From: Ramlibacter sp.
GTDB lineage: Bacteria > Pseudomonadota > Gammaproteobacteria > Burkholderiales > Burkholderiaceae_C
Length of the DNA stretch: 64,000 bases
Assembly: GCA_019635435.1 (NCBI GenBank)
Contig: JAHBZM010000001.1
Location: 3,348,001 to 3,412,000, forward strand
Direction of reading: 5' to 3'
The notes under the pieces were generated by a model, which ran no database searches, was not told the origin of the DNA, and worked only from the letters and a program-made list of their open reading frames with translations. Below, piece by piece: positions 48,833 to 57,621 of the stretch (positions are counted from its first letter, which is position 1; each line of letters opens with the position of its first letter). A program made the position numbers and the translations under genes.

Positions 48833-49483
48833 TTACGCCACCCCGGGCATGGGGATGAACCGCTCGAGCTTGCGGAACCGGGCCAGCCAGCGCCCGACCG
48901 CCGGGTAGCCCGCCAGCTGGAAACCGCCCTGCCCGGCCAGCGCCACGTGGGGGAAGCAGGCCACGTCGGCCAGGGTGGCCCGCTCGCCAGCCAGCCAGTC
49001 GTCGCGTTGCAACTGGCCTTCCAGCACCCGCAGGGCCTGCTCGCCAGCCGCCCGGGACGCCACCAGATCGCCGGTGTAGCCAAAGCGCTGGATCGCGCGG
49101 TCCATGAACAGCCCCGAGGCGATCTCGTTCTGGGCCAGTTCCAGCCACTGGCAGACCCGGGCCATCGCGGCGGCATCAATGGGCAGCCACTCGCGCGACT
49201 CGTCGTAGCGGCGGGCCAGGTAGCAAAGGATGGCAGTCGATCCCCATAGCACCACGCCACCGTCGGCCAGCGTGGGCACCTGGCCACGCGGATTGAGCGC
49301 GAGGTAGGCCGCGTCCACCACGTTGCGCCCGGCCTGCAGCCGGACCGGCACTCGCTGGTAGGGCAGCGCGAGAAAGGACAGGAACAGCCGCACCTTGTAG
49401 CAGTTGCCGGAGGTCTCGCGGTCATGCAGGACCAGCCTGTCACCGGCAACCGGGGCCGCGGTTCTGTGGGGCAGGGTTTGCAT
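48833..49483 (-). CDS. Glutathione S-transferase family protein
   Basis: A 216-residue GST. The thioredoxin-like N-domain has LVLHDRETSGNCYKVRLFLSFLALPYQRVPV with a Ser/Cys active-site stretch (ETSGNCYKV), the GSH-binding PRGQVPTLADGGVVLWGSTAILCYLARRY, and a helical C-domain with DWLAGERATLADVACFPHVAL. GSH contains gamma-glutamyl groups whose turnover makes 5-oxoproline, so proximity to oxoprolinase may be meaningful. The ATG at 49483 follows GGAGG. Confidence 0.9.
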   Translation of the reverse strand: MQTLPHRTAAPVAGDRLVLHDRETSGNCYKVRLFLSFLALPYQRVPVRLQAGRNVVDAAYLALNPRGQVPTLADGGVVLWGSTAILCYLARRYDESREWLPIDAAAMARVCQWLELAQNEIASGLFMDRAIQRFGYTGDLVASRAAGEQALRVLEGQLQRDDWLAGERATLADVACFPHVALAGQGGFQLAGYPAVGRWLARFRKLERFIPMPGVA

Positions 49484-49552
49484 GATCGGCGGGGCCTCCA
49501 GGGGTGGGATGGGGCGGCGGCTGTGGGGTCCATGTTGGCGGGGCAATGCCGC

Positions 49553-50518
49553 TCAGCGCTGGATGTAGTAAGGCACGAAGATGTTGTTGGCCTCGTTGCC
49601 CACGGTGCGCACCCACTCGCGCGAGAATTTCTCGCCCATGCGCTTGAGCTCGGCTTCAAAGTCGGCGGGGATCCGCTCCACCTTCATGCCCTTGGCCTTG
49701 AGCTCCTGCGTCGATTCCGTGGCCACCGCCCGGCTCATGGTCCAGCCCCGGGTCTCGGCTTCCTGCGCGGCCTTGAGCACGGCCTGCCTGACCGGCGGGT
49801 TCAGGCTGTCAAAGGCCTTGAGGTTCACGAACACGATGTTCTTGGGGAACCAGGCGTTGATCTCGTAGTAGTTCTTGATCTGGCCCCAGACCTGGTTCTC
49901 CACGCCCGTCACGGCCGAGGTGATCATGTTGTCCATCCGGCCACTGGCCAGGGCCTTGTTGACGTCCACCATGGGCACGTCCACCGGCGTGGCGCCCAGC
50001 ATCTGGGCAATGCGCACCGTGGAGGTGTTGTAGGTGCGCATGCGCGTGCCCTTGAAGTCCGCGGACGACTTCACGGGCGCGCCGGCATACAGGCCCTGGG
50101 GCGGCCACGGCACGGCGTACAGGGCCTTCAGGCCGCGCTCGGCGAAATGCCTGTCGATCAGCGGGCGCTGCAGGTCCCACATGCGGCGCGCGTCCTCGTA
50201 GCTGCCCACCACGAAGGGAATGGCGTCGGCCCCGGCGATGGGAATCTCCTTGACCATGCTGGTCATGATGGTCTCGCCGGCCTGCACCTTGCCGTCCTGC
50301 ACGGCCTGGCGGATGTCGTTGAGCTTGAACAGCTCGTTGTTCGGGTGGACCTCAATGCGCAACGCGCCGGCGCTGGCCTGCTCCACGTCCTTGGCAAACT
50401 GGGCAATGTTCTGCGTGTGGAAGGATTCCGCGCGGTAGCCGGTGGCCAGCTTCCACTGGGTCTGGGCATTCGCCATGGTGGCGGCAACGGTCAAGGCAGC
50501 AATCAGATAGGTCTTCAT
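49553..50518 (-). CDS. TRAP transporter substrate-binding protein (DctP1)
   Basis: A 321-residue periplasmic binding protein. The signal peptide is MKTYLIAALTVAATMANA. Then TQWKLATGYRAESFHTQNIAQFAKDVEQASAG, and the substrate-contact Arg region FKGTRMRTYNTSTVRIAQMLGATPVDVPMVD typical of DctP. It is less similar to the other two DctP proteins of the locus than they are to each other. It shares one DctQM pair with DctP2, lying downstream of dctM. Confidence 0.92.
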   Translation of the reverse strand: MKTYLIAALTVAATMANAQTQWKLATGYRAESFHTQNIAQFAKDVEQASAGALRIEVHPNNELFKLNDIRQAVQDGKVQAGETIMTSMVKEIPIAGADAIPFVVGSYEDARRMWDLQRPLIDRHFAERGLKALYAVPWPPQGLYAGAPVKSSADFKGTRMRTYNTSTVRIAQMLGATPVDVPMVDVNKALASGRMDNMITSAVTGVENQVWGQIKNYYEINAWFPKNIVFVNLKAFDSLNPPVRQAVLKAAQEAETRGWTMSRAVATESTQELKAKGMKVERIPADFEAELKRMGEKFSREWVRTVGNEANNIFVPYYIQR

Positions 50519-50546
50519 GAGGTACTCCAGAAGTGGCTGACAAGCC

Positions 50547-51839
50547 TTACATCCGACGTGGCAGCCACAGAACCACATCGGGGAAGAAATAGATCAGGAG
50601 AATCGCCGCGAGCATCAGCAGGAACATCGGGATCACGGTGCGGGCGATGTAGGTGATCTCGTGTCGGGTCAGGCCCTGCAGCACGAACAGGTTCAGGCCT
50701 ACCGGCGGCGTGATCTGGGCGATCTCGACAACCAGCACGACGAAGATGCCGAACCAGATCAGGTCCAGCCCCGCGGCCTGCACCGTGGGCATCAGCACGC
50801 CAATGGTCAGGACCACCATCGAGATGCCGTCCAGGAAGCAGCCCAGGATCAGGAAGAACACCGTGAGCGCCAGCACCAGCATCAGCGGCGACAGGTGCAG
50901 CGCGCCCACAAACTCGGCGAGGTGGCGCGGCAGGCCGACGAAGCCCATGGCCAGCGTGAGGAACGCCGCGCCGGCCAGGATCAGCCCGATCATGCAGTAG
51001 ACGCGGCAGGCCGCCGCCAGGCCCTCGGTCACGCGCTTCCAGCTCAGGCTGCCTTCGATGGCCGCCAGCGTGAACGAGCCCAGCACGCCAATGGCCGCGG
51101 CCTCGGTGGCGGTGGCAACGCCCGAATAGATGGACCCGAGCACCGCACCGATCAGCAGCACCACGGGGATCAGGTGGCGCGCCGCATGGATCTTCTGCAG
51201 CAGGCTCATGGACGCGTCAGCGGCCGGGATCTTGTCCTTGTTGAACAGCGCCCAGACGATGATGTAGCCCATGAACAGCGTGGCCAGCAGCAGGCCCGGC
51301 AACACGCCACCGATGAACAGCTTGGCGATCGACACATCGGCCGCCACGCCATAGACGATCATGATGATGGACGGCGGGATCAGCAGGCCCAGCGTGGCAG
51401 CACCGGCCAGCGTGCCCACGGCCATGGCCTCGGGGTAGCCGCGGCGCTTGAGCTCGGGCAGCGAGATCTTGCCGATGGTGGCGCAGGTCGCCGCCGACGA
51501 TCCCGACACCGCCGCGAAGATGGTGCTGCCGATCACGTTGACATGCAGCAGGCGGCCCGGCAGGCGGTTGAACCAGGGCGCCAGGCCCTTGAACATGTCC
51601 TCCGACAGCTTGGTGCGGAACAGGATTTCCCCCATCCAGAGGAACAGCGGGAGCGCCGTCAGCGTCCAGCTGGACGTGGAGCCCCAGATGGTGAGCATCA
51701 TGCTGTCCCCCACGGGCCGCGGACTCACGAACTGCATGGCGATCAGGCCAACGCCCAGCAGGGACATGCCAATCCAGACGCCGGAGCCCAGGATGATGAA
51801 CAGCAGGACGACGAGTCCCAGGGCCAATAGAACTTCCAT
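50547..51839 (-). CDS. TRAP transporter large permease (DctM1)
   Basis: A 430-residue integral membrane protein with about 12 TM segments. Signature segments are ILGSGVWIGMSLLGVGLIAM, FAAVSGSSAATCATIG, GTLAGAATLGLLIPPSIIMIVYG and FLDGISMVVLTIGVLMP. It couples sodium import to solute uptake together with DctQ and a DctP protein. AGGAG precedes the ATG. It follows dctQ1 by 38 bp. Confidence 0.95.
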   Translation of the reverse strand: MEVLLALGLVVLLFIILGSGVWIGMSLLGVGLIAMQFVSPRPVGDSMMLTIWGSTSSWTLTALPLFLWMGEILFRTKLSEDMFKGLAPWFNRLPGRLLHVNVIGSTIFAAVSGSSAATCATIGKISLPELKRRGYPEAMAVGTLAGAATLGLLIPPSIIMIVYGVAADVSIAKLFIGGVLPGLLLATLFMGYIIVWALFNKDKIPAADASMSLLQKIHAARHLIPVVLLIGAVLGSIYSGVATATEAAAIGVLGSFTLAAIEGSLSWKRVTEGLAAACRVYCMIGLILAGAAFLTLAMGFVGLPRHLAEFVGALHLSPLMLVLALTVFFLILGCFLDGISMVVLTIGVLMPTVQAAGLDLIWFGIFVVLVVEIAQITPPVGLNLFVLQGLTRHEITYIARTVIPMFLLMLAAILLIYFFPDVVLWLPRRM

Positions 51840-51877
51840 GATGTGCTCCTGATCTTTTTCTGGATGAATGACTGCGC

Positions 51878-52432
51878 TTATTCGGAGCGGGCGGCCTCGC
51901 CCGACGCCACCTCGAAGAACGTGCCGCCACTGAGGCGGGCGACCAGCGCATGGACCATGGACACGGCGAAGCCAATGCAGCCCACGGCCATCGTCAGCTG
52001 GGGAATCCACATCGGGGTGGCGTCTCCGGTGGGCGCCACGTCATGCAGCGTGTAAGACAGCCACACCATGCGGCAGGCAAACCAGGCGATGTACAGCGAC
52101 AGCAGCGCGCCAGCGCCGAGGCTCCAGTACTCGAGCGCGGCACGCATGCGCGGCGGCGAGTTCTGCAGCAGCAATGTCACGCGGATGTGGTCGCCCTGGC
52201 GAAAGGCCGAGGGCAGCGCCAGGAAGAGCGCTGCGGCAATCGAGTAGCCCGCATACCCGTCGAGGCCGGGAATGCTCCAGCCATCGACCAGTCGCGTGGC
52301 AATGTTCAGGGTGATTGACAGCAGGGCTGCCAGCATGGACACGCAGGCCAGCGCCAGCAGGGTCTTGTAGAAATTCCGGGCGAGCTTGTCCACAGTCAAC
52401 TCCAACGACAGGTTGATCTCTTGGGGGGTCAT
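51878..52432 (-). CDS. TRAP transporter small permease (DctQ1)
   Basis: A 184-residue protein with four TM helices: KTLLALACVSMLAALLSITLN, GYSIAAALFLALPSAF, LEYWSLGAGALLSLYIAWFACR, and MAVGCIGFAVSMVHALVARL. The loop FRQGDHIRVTLLLQ is diagnostic for DctQ. It forms the membrane unit with DctM1. It begins 46 bp after dctP2. Confidence 0.93.
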   Translation of the reverse strand: MTPQEINLSLELTVDKLARNFYKTLLALACVSMLAALLSITLNIATRLVDGWSIPGLDGYAGYSIAAALFLALPSAFRQGDHIRVTLLLQNSPPRMRAALEYWSLGAGALLSLYIAWFACRMVWLSYTLHDVAPTGDATPMWIPQLTMAVGCIGFAVSMVHALVARLSGGTFFEVASGEAARSE

Positions 52433-52478
52433 GCCCCGGCGTCAGGCGCCGGGGTCATGCCAGGGGGGGGAACGCGGC

Positions 52479-53444
52479 TTAGTGCTTGCGGTACGCGTCG
52501 ATGATGGCCTTGCCATCAGGACCCGCCGAGGCCAGCCATTCGGCGGTCATCGTCTCGCCAATCGCGAGCAGCGCCTTGCGCACGCTCTCGGAGGGCTGGG
52601 CAATGGTCATGCCATTGCTGCTCAGGACCTTGATGGAATCGGCATCCACCTTCTCGCTGGCCTGCCAGCCGCGCTGCTCGGCTGCCGCCGCAGCCTTGAG
52701 CACCGCTTCCTGGGTGGCCTTGTCAAGCGCGTCGAAGGCTTTCTGGTTGACCGCCGTGACATTGCGCGGAAGCCAGCCGTTGACCGGGTAGAAGAACTTG
52801 GTCTGCTCGTACAGCTTGCCGTCGGCGCCGCTGGCGCTGGAGGTCAGGAAGTTGTTGGCCGCGCCGGTGGCCAGCGCCTGGCCCAGTTCCGGCAGCTGGA
52901 TGGTGACGGGCGAGGCGCCCAGCATCTGCGCGATCTTGGTGGTGGCCGGGTTGTAGGCGCGCATCTTGGTGCCCTTGAAGTCATCGGCGCTGTTGATGGG
53001 CTTGACCGAGTACAGCGACTGGCCTGGCCAGGGCACCGAGAACAGGGGCTTCACGCCCTGCGCGGCCAGCACCTTGGCCTGCACCGGCTTGGCGGCCTCG
53101 TACAGGCGCTTCGCGTCGGCGTAGCTGGTGGCCAGGAAGGGGATCGAGTCCACGCCATACAGCGGGTTCTCGTTGGCCAGGCCCGAGATGATGAATTCAC
53201 CCGCGGGGGCCAGCCCGCCCTGGATCGCGCGCTTGATCTCGGGCTGCTTGAACAGCGAGCCGCCCGCGTGCACCGTGATCTTGAGCTTGCCGCCGCTGAG
53301 CTTGTCCACGTCATCAGCGAACTGCTGCACGTTTTGCGTCTGGAAGGTGTTGGCACCGTAGCCGGTGGGCAGGTCCCACTTGGTCTGGGCCTGGGCGAGC
53401 GTGGCGCAGGCCACGGCGGACAGGCAGAACATGAATTTTTTCAT
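52479..53444 (-). CDS. TRAP transporter substrate-binding protein (DctP2)
   Basis: A 321-residue exported binding protein (signal MKKFMFCLSAVACATLAQAQ). TKWDLPTGYGANTFQTQNVQQFADDVDKLSGGKLKITVHAGGSLFKQPEIKRAIQGG is close to the same region of DctP3. The ligand Arg segment is FKGTKMRAYNPATTKIAQMLGASPV. From gene context the ligand may be 5-oxoproline or D-glutamate; a pyroglutamate-binding DctP subfamily is known in Bordetella. It starts 15 bp after the D-glutamate cyclase-like gene. Confidence 0.92.
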   Translation of the reverse strand: MKKFMFCLSAVACATLAQAQTKWDLPTGYGANTFQTQNVQQFADDVDKLSGGKLKITVHAGGSLFKQPEIKRAIQGGLAPAGEFIISGLANENPLYGVDSIPFLATSYADAKRLYEAAKPVQAKVLAAQGVKPLFSVPWPGQSLYSVKPINSADDFKGTKMRAYNPATTKIAQMLGASPVTIQLPELGQALATGAANNFLTSSASGADGKLYEQTKFFYPVNGWLPRNVTAVNQKAFDALDKATQEAVLKAAAAAEQRGWQASEKVDADSIKVLSSNGMTIAQPSESVRKALLAIGETMTAEWLASAGPDGKAIIDAYRKH

Positions 53445-53459
53445 CGGGTTGCTCCTTGT

Positions 53460-54287
53460 TTAGAAACTGGCAAGCTGGTTGTTGAGAAGGTCTGTGATCA
53501 GCATCGCGCCAGGGGCGTGGGTGATGCAGAACTCGGGGCGGGCCTGCCGGATCGCGGCCTGCGGCGTGACGCCACAGGCCCAGAACACGGGCAGTTCATC
53601 TGGCATCACCTCCACCGCGTCCCCGTAATCGGGTTGCGACAGGTCGGCAATGCCGATCAGCGACGGATCGCCAATGTGGACCGGCGCGCCATGCACGTCG
53701 GGGAAACGGGAGGTCACCTGCACCGCGCGGATCACCGAGGCGGCGCGCAGGGGCCGCATCGAGACCACCAGCGGCCCGCTGAACGGGCCGGCCGCCTGCG
53801 TCTGGACATTGGTGCGGTACATGGCCACGTTGCGCCCCTGTTCGACGTGGCGCAACCTCAGGCCTGCCGCCATCAGGGCCTGCTCGAAACTGAAGGAGCA
53901 GCCGATCACGAAGGTGACCAGGTCATTGCGCCACAGGGGCGTGATGTCGCAGGGCTCTTCCACCAGCTCGCCATCACGCCACACGCGGTAGCGCGGCACG
54001 TCGGTGCAGATGTTGATGTCGGACCCCAGCGAGGGCAGCATCGCGTGGCCGGGCTCGGACACCGCCAGCAGCGGACAGGGCTTGGGGTTGCGCTGGCAAT
54101 AGCGCAGGAAATCGTCGGCCTGCGCCCGGGGCAGGATCACCACGTTGCCCTGCACATGGTCATCGGCGAGGCCGCTTGTATGCGAGGTCCACAGACCCTG
54201 GCGGATCAGCCCGCGCACATGCGCCGCGTCCTGCATGCCCTCAGGGCCAAACACCTCCTGCGCCAAATCGGAAACTGATCCCACCAC
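53460..54287 (-). CDS. DUF1445/YcsI family protein (D-glutamate cyclase-like hydro-lyase)
   Basis: A 275-residue protein of the DUF1445 family. Diagnostic stretches are HTSGLADDHVQGNVVILPRAQADDFLRYCQRNPKPCPLL, DINICTDVPRYRVWRDGE, FVIGCSFSFEQALMAAGL, YRTNVQTQAAGPFSGPLVVSMRP and HAPGAMLITDL. The mammalian family member turns D-glutamate into 5-oxo-D-proline; bacterial ones are usually named putative hydro-lyases. Here it sits between TRAP, oxoprolinase and racemase genes, which supports the D-glutamate role. Two GTG codons at 54287 and 54284 follow AAGGAG very closely; a later start near 54236 (MQDAAHV) would fit the family length. Confidence 0.85.
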   Translation of the reverse strand: MVGSVSDLAQEVFGPEGMQDAAHVRGLIRQGLWTSHTSGLADDHVQGNVVILPRAQADDFLRYCQRNPKPCPLLAVSEPGHAMLPSLGSDINICTDVPRYRVWRDGELVEEPCDITPLWRNDLVTFVIGCSFSFEQALMAAGLRLRHVEQGRNVAMYRTNVQTQAAGPFSGPLVVSMRPLRAASVIRAVQVTSRFPDVHGAPVHIGDPSLIGIADLSQPDYGDAVEVMPDELPVFWACGVTPQAAIRQARPEFCITHAPGAMLITDLLNNQLASF

Positions 54288-54296
54288 GACTCCTTG

Positions 54297-54317
54297 TTGC
54301 GAATTGTGTCAATTGCA
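54297..54317. promoter_or_regulatory. Candidate operator palindrome upstream of the DUF1445 operon
   Basis: AATTG-TGT-CAATT (54302-54314) is flanked by TGC and GCA, giving a longer imperfect dyad in a locally AT-rich 88-bp gap between the LysR gene end and the DUF1445 start. It fits the general T-N11-A form of LysR sites and lies just upstream of the ribosome binding site. Confidence 0.4.
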
Positions 54318-54375
54318 TGACGTTGGGCGGATTGTGGTTGCCGGTGGGTGCTACTGCAAATTCAAAATATTTCGC

Positions 54376-55332
54376 TTACATCATCGATTTTTTCGATGCT
54401 CCAGTTTGGGGCGGGCGCTTCAATCGGGTGCGCGCGTCCGCTGATTTCCCCTCGGGCTGGGTGTCAATGAAGGCCAGGGCCGACTTGACGACTGTCTCGA
54501 CCGTCCTCGTGGAAGGGTCGGTCCGAAAGCTCGCATGGATGGGCAGCGGCGCCAGCGCCGCATCGCACTTGAGCTGCTTCAAATTGGGGAAAACCAGAAG
54601 ACGCTCGACCGCCCGGCGCGGCAGGGTGGCCACGCCAAAGCCGCCCTGGACCAGCTGGACCATCGCCGAAATCGATGAAATGGTGTGCACGCGCCGCGGC
54701 TCGACCTCGGCCTGGCGAAACAGGTCCACCAGCGTGACATGCGGCTGCGAACCGCGCTGGAAGGTGAGGATTTCCTGCTCGCCAAGGTCCTCCAGCGTGT
54801 AGCTGCGCCTGCGGTGTTTCTGGGCATTGCCCATGAACACCATCTCCATCGGCGGCAGCGAGCGGCTGCGCACGCCGTCGCCCGACGCGGGCAGCGCCGC
54901 GAACACCAGGTCCTGCGTGCCCCGGCGGATCTGCTCGACCAGGATCGGCGTGGTTTCCACCGTGAGTTCCAGCTCCAGCGCGGGCTGGTCCACGCGCAGT
55001 TTTTCGATCCACGGAATCAGCCACGAGTGCAGCACCGATTCGATCGCGCCGATGCGCATGGACACCGCCAGCGGCGCTCCCGAGCCCATCTCGGCCTTGA
55101 CCTCGCGCTGCAGTTCCAGCAGCCGCTGCGAATAGGTGAAGAACCGGGTGCCCGCGATGGTGAGGCGAAAGTGCTTGTCGCGCCGGTCCAGCAGCAGCAC
55201 GCCAAGCTCTTCCTCGAGCGCGGCGATGCGGCTGGACATGGCCGATTGCGTGAGGTACAGCTTCTCGGCGGCGCGCGTCACGCTCTTGAGCGAGGCCACC
55301 CAGTAAAACGCCTCGACGAATCGCAGGTTCAT
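54376..55332 (-). CDS. LysR-family transcriptional regulator
   Basis: A 318-residue LysR regulator. The N-terminal winged HTH is MNLRFVEAFYWVASLKSVTRAAEKLYLTQSAMSSRIAALEEELGVLLLDR. The effector domain has LELELTVETTPILVEQIRRGTQDLVFAALP and the late VQLVQGGFGVATLPRRAV. It probably responds to a metabolite of the adjacent pathway. Its ATG overlaps the racemase stop (four bases), so both are made from one transcript. The last 30 residues are basic and unlike the family. Confidence 0.93.
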   Translation of the reverse strand: MNLRFVEAFYWVASLKSVTRAAEKLYLTQSAMSSRIAALEEELGVLLLDRRDKHFRLTIAGTRFFTYSQRLLELQREVKAEMGSGAPLAVSMRIGAIESVLHSWLIPWIEKLRVDQPALELELTVETTPILVEQIRRGTQDLVFAALPASGDGVRSRSLPPMEMVFMGNAQKHRRRSYTLEDLGEQEILTFQRGSQPHVTLVDLFRQAEVEPRRVHTISSISAMVQLVQGGFGVATLPRRAVERLLVFPNLKQLKCDAALAPLPIHASFRTDPSTRTVETVVKSALAFIDTQPEGKSADARTRLKRPPQTGASKKSMM

Positions 55333-56126
55333 GGTGAGACCCCGGTGCGGCCGGTGGCCAGGACGCAGGGGGCCGCATGGGGGCGCAAGGCCGGCGCGTC
55401 CAGCAGCGACAGCACCCGCCAGCCGGTGGCCTCGCGGATCTGCACCGCATAGGGCGGCATGTTCGTGCACTCCAGCAGCAGCGTCTGCAGCTGGGGCGCC
55501 CGCGCCTTCAGGGCCAGCGCCGCGGCCACCACGTCGGCCTGCGCGGCCTGCAGGTCCATCTGCTCGCGGTTGCCCAGGATGGCCGAGGCGAATTCGCCCG
55601 CGGGGTTCACCCCCTGCACCAGCACGTCGGCCACGCGCTCGCGCGGCACGCCGGCACTGCGGATGTGCTCGCTGCCCAGCTTGCCCGCGCTGATGGTGAG
55701 CACGCCCACCTGGCGCTCTTCCCTGAGCAGCCGGGGCAGCTGCAGCAGGCTCGAGGTAACGACCGGCACCTTGACCGCAGCCTGCAATTCCTTTTGCAGC
55801 AGCACCAGGAAGCCGCAACTGGTGGTGATGACCGACACCCCCAGCTGCTCCAGCCCGCGCACCACGGCCACAAAGGCCGGCACCACGCGCCCCGCCCGCA
55901 GGCCGCGCGCCGACTGCACCACCTTGTCGGGCCAGACCCCGCGCACGATACGAAAGTTCACGGGCGCGGCCCAGCTGTCCGGGTGGCCGACATCGCCCGG
56001 CGGGCGGGGAAAGCGGGTGTCCAGCATGACCACGCCCACCACGGGCTGGGCATGGCCCGGGGGAAACACCGGAGGGGGTGGCGCGCTATTTGCATTTATG
56101 CTCGGGCTCTCATTCATCCATACCAT
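55329..56126 (-). CDS. Aspartate/glutamate racemase family protein
   Basis: A 265-residue protein of the two-cysteine Asp/Glu/hydantoin racemase fold. VVGVVMLDTRFPRPPGDVG opens the domain. The first catalytic Cys is in VITTSCGFLVLLQKEL and the second in LLLECTNMPPYA. It probably interconverts D- and L-glutamate or a related compound. The conserved part begins near residue 27, so the true start may be later than the ATG at 56126 (alternatives at 56117 or a GTG inside). As annotated, only 15 bp separate it from the divergent dctP3 start. Confidence 0.85.
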   Translation of the reverse strand: MVWMNESPSINANSAPPPPVFPPGHAQPVVGVVMLDTRFPRPPGDVGHPDSWAAPVNFRIVRGVWPDKVVQSARGLRAGRVVPAFVAVVRGLEQLGVSVITTSCGFLVLLQKELQAAVKVPVVTSSLLQLPRLLREERQVGVLTISAGKLGSEHIRSAGVPRERVADVLVQGVNPAGEFASAILGNREQMDLQAAQADVVAAALALKARAPQLQTLLLECTNMPPYAVQIREATGWRVLSLLDAPALRPHAAPCVLATGRTGVSP

Positions 56127-56141
56127 TGTCCCGGAGAGAAC

Positions 56142-57107
56142 ATGAAACTCAAACTCGGATTGATGGCCGCCGCCCTGACCCTGGGTGCCTCGGCCTTCGC
56201 GCAGACCAAGTGGGACCTGCCCGCTGCCTACCCCGCCACCAACTTCCACAGCGAAAACCTGGCCCAGTTCGCCAGCGACGTGGACAAGGCCACGGGCGGC
56301 AAGCTCAAGATCACCGTGCACCCGGGCGCCTCGCTGTTCAAGGCACCGGAAATCAAGCGCGCCGTGCAGGGCGGCCAGGCCCAGGCCGGCGAAATCCTGC
56401 TGGCCAACTTTGCCAACGAATGGCCCATCTATGCCGCCGACGGCATGCCCTTCCTGGCTGACAGCTATGACGCCGCCATGAAGCTGTACAAGGCCCAGAG
56501 GCCCATGCTCGAGAAAAAACTGGCGGCCGACGGCATGGCCCTGCTGTACGCCGTGCCCTGGCCCCCGCAGGGTATCTACGTCAAGAAGCCGATCAACAGC
56601 GCCGCCGACCTGAAGGGCGTGAAATGGCGCGCCTACAGCCCGGCCACCGCGCGCATCGCCGAACTGGTGGGCGCCCAGCCCGTGACCGTGCAGGCCGCCG
56701 AACTCTCCCAGGCCATGGCCACGGGCGTGGTCGAGAGCTACATGTCTTCCGGCTCCACGGGCTTTGACACCAAGACCTACGAGCACCTGAAGTACTGGTA
56801 CGACACCCAGGCCTGGCTGCCCAAGAACGCCGTGATCGTCAACAAGAAATCGTTTGACGCGCTCGACAAGCCCACGCAGGACGCGCTGCTCAAGGCCGCC
56901 GCCGAGGCCGAGACCCGCGGCTGGGCCTCCAGCAAGAAGGTCAACGGCGAAGTGCTCGACAAGCTCAAGGCCAACGGCATGCAGATCCTGCCGCCCTCGG
57001 CCCAGCTCAAGGCCGACATGAAAAAGGTCGGCGACGTGATGCTCAAGGAATGGCTGGACAAGGCCGGCCCCGAAGGCCAGGCCCTGGTGGACGCTTACCG
57101 CAAGTAA
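56142..57107 (+). CDS. TRAP transporter substrate-binding protein (DctP3)
   Basis: A 321-residue exported binding protein (signal MKLKLGLMAAALTLGASAFA). TKWDLPAAYPATNFHSENLAQFASDVDKATGGKLKITVHPGASLFK is very close to DctP2. The ligand Arg segment is LKGVKWRAYSPATARIAELVGAQPV. GGAGA precedes the ATG. It heads a second complete TRAP operon transcribed away from the racemase. Confidence 0.93.
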   Translation: MKLKLGLMAAALTLGASAFAQTKWDLPAAYPATNFHSENLAQFASDVDKATGGKLKITVHPGASLFKAPEIKRAVQGGQAQAGEILLANFANEWPIYAADGMPFLADSYDAAMKLYKAQRPMLEKKLAADGMALLYAVPWPPQGIYVKKPINSAADLKGVKWRAYSPATARIAELVGAQPVTVQAAELSQAMATGVVESYMSSGSTGFDTKTYEHLKYWYDTQAWLPKNAVIVNKKSFDALDKPTQDALLKAAAEAETRGWASSKKVNGEVLDKLKANGMQILPPSAQLKADMKKVGDVMLKEWLDKAGPEGQALVDAYRK

Positions 57108-57111
57108 GCTG

Positions 57112-57621
57112 ATGCGCAAGGCCCTTGACGCGCTTTACACCAGCGCCGCCGCCCTGGCGGCGCTTTTTCTGGTGGGTTTGCTGGTGATGGTGCTGCTGTC
57201 CATTGCCAGCCGGCAACTGCAGTTCCATGTGCCGGGCACCGACGCCTATGCGGGTTACCTCATGGCGGCCAGCGGCTTCCTGGCGCTCGCGCACACGCTC
57301 AAGCGCGGTGAGCACATCCGCGTCACGCTGGTGATCAACGCGCTCAAGGGCCCTTTCAAAAAGGCCTCGGAACTCTGGGCCCTGGCGGCGGCCACGCTGC
57401 TGTCGTGCCTGTTTGCCTTCTACAGCTGCCGGCTGTCCTGGCAGTCCTACACCTTTCACGACATCTCCACCGCGAGCGACGCCACCCCCCTGTGGATGCC
57501 CCAGGTGGCCATGGCCGTGGGCACGGTGATCCTTGCGATTGCCTTTGTCGACGAACTGGTGCTGGAACTGCGCGGCCAGCGCCAGGCCAGCGCCCCTGAC
57601 GAGGCCCTGCGCAATGAGTGA
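57112..57621 (+). CDS. TRAP transporter small permease (DctQ2)
   Basis: A 169-residue four-TM protein: LAALFLVGLLVMVLLSIASRQL, AGYLMAASGFLALAHTL, LWALAAATLLSCLFAFYSCRL and MAVGTVILAIAFVDELVLEL. The diagnostic loop LKRGEHIRVTLVIN matches the DctQ1 loop. It starts 4 bp after dctP3 and overlaps dctM2. Confidence 0.93.
   Translation: MRKALDALYTSAAALAALFLVGLLVMVLLSIASRQLQFHVPGTDAYAGYLMAASGFLALAHTLKRGEHIRVTLVINALKGPFKKASELWALAAATLLSCLFAFYSCRLSWQSYTFHDISTASDATPLWMPQVAMAVGTVILAIAFVDELVLELRGQRQASAPDEALRNE

Noticed and set aside
56080..56112. AAATAGCGC stretch in the racemase N-terminus as a repeat fragment
   Set aside because: Only nine bases match and the other repeat parts are absent.
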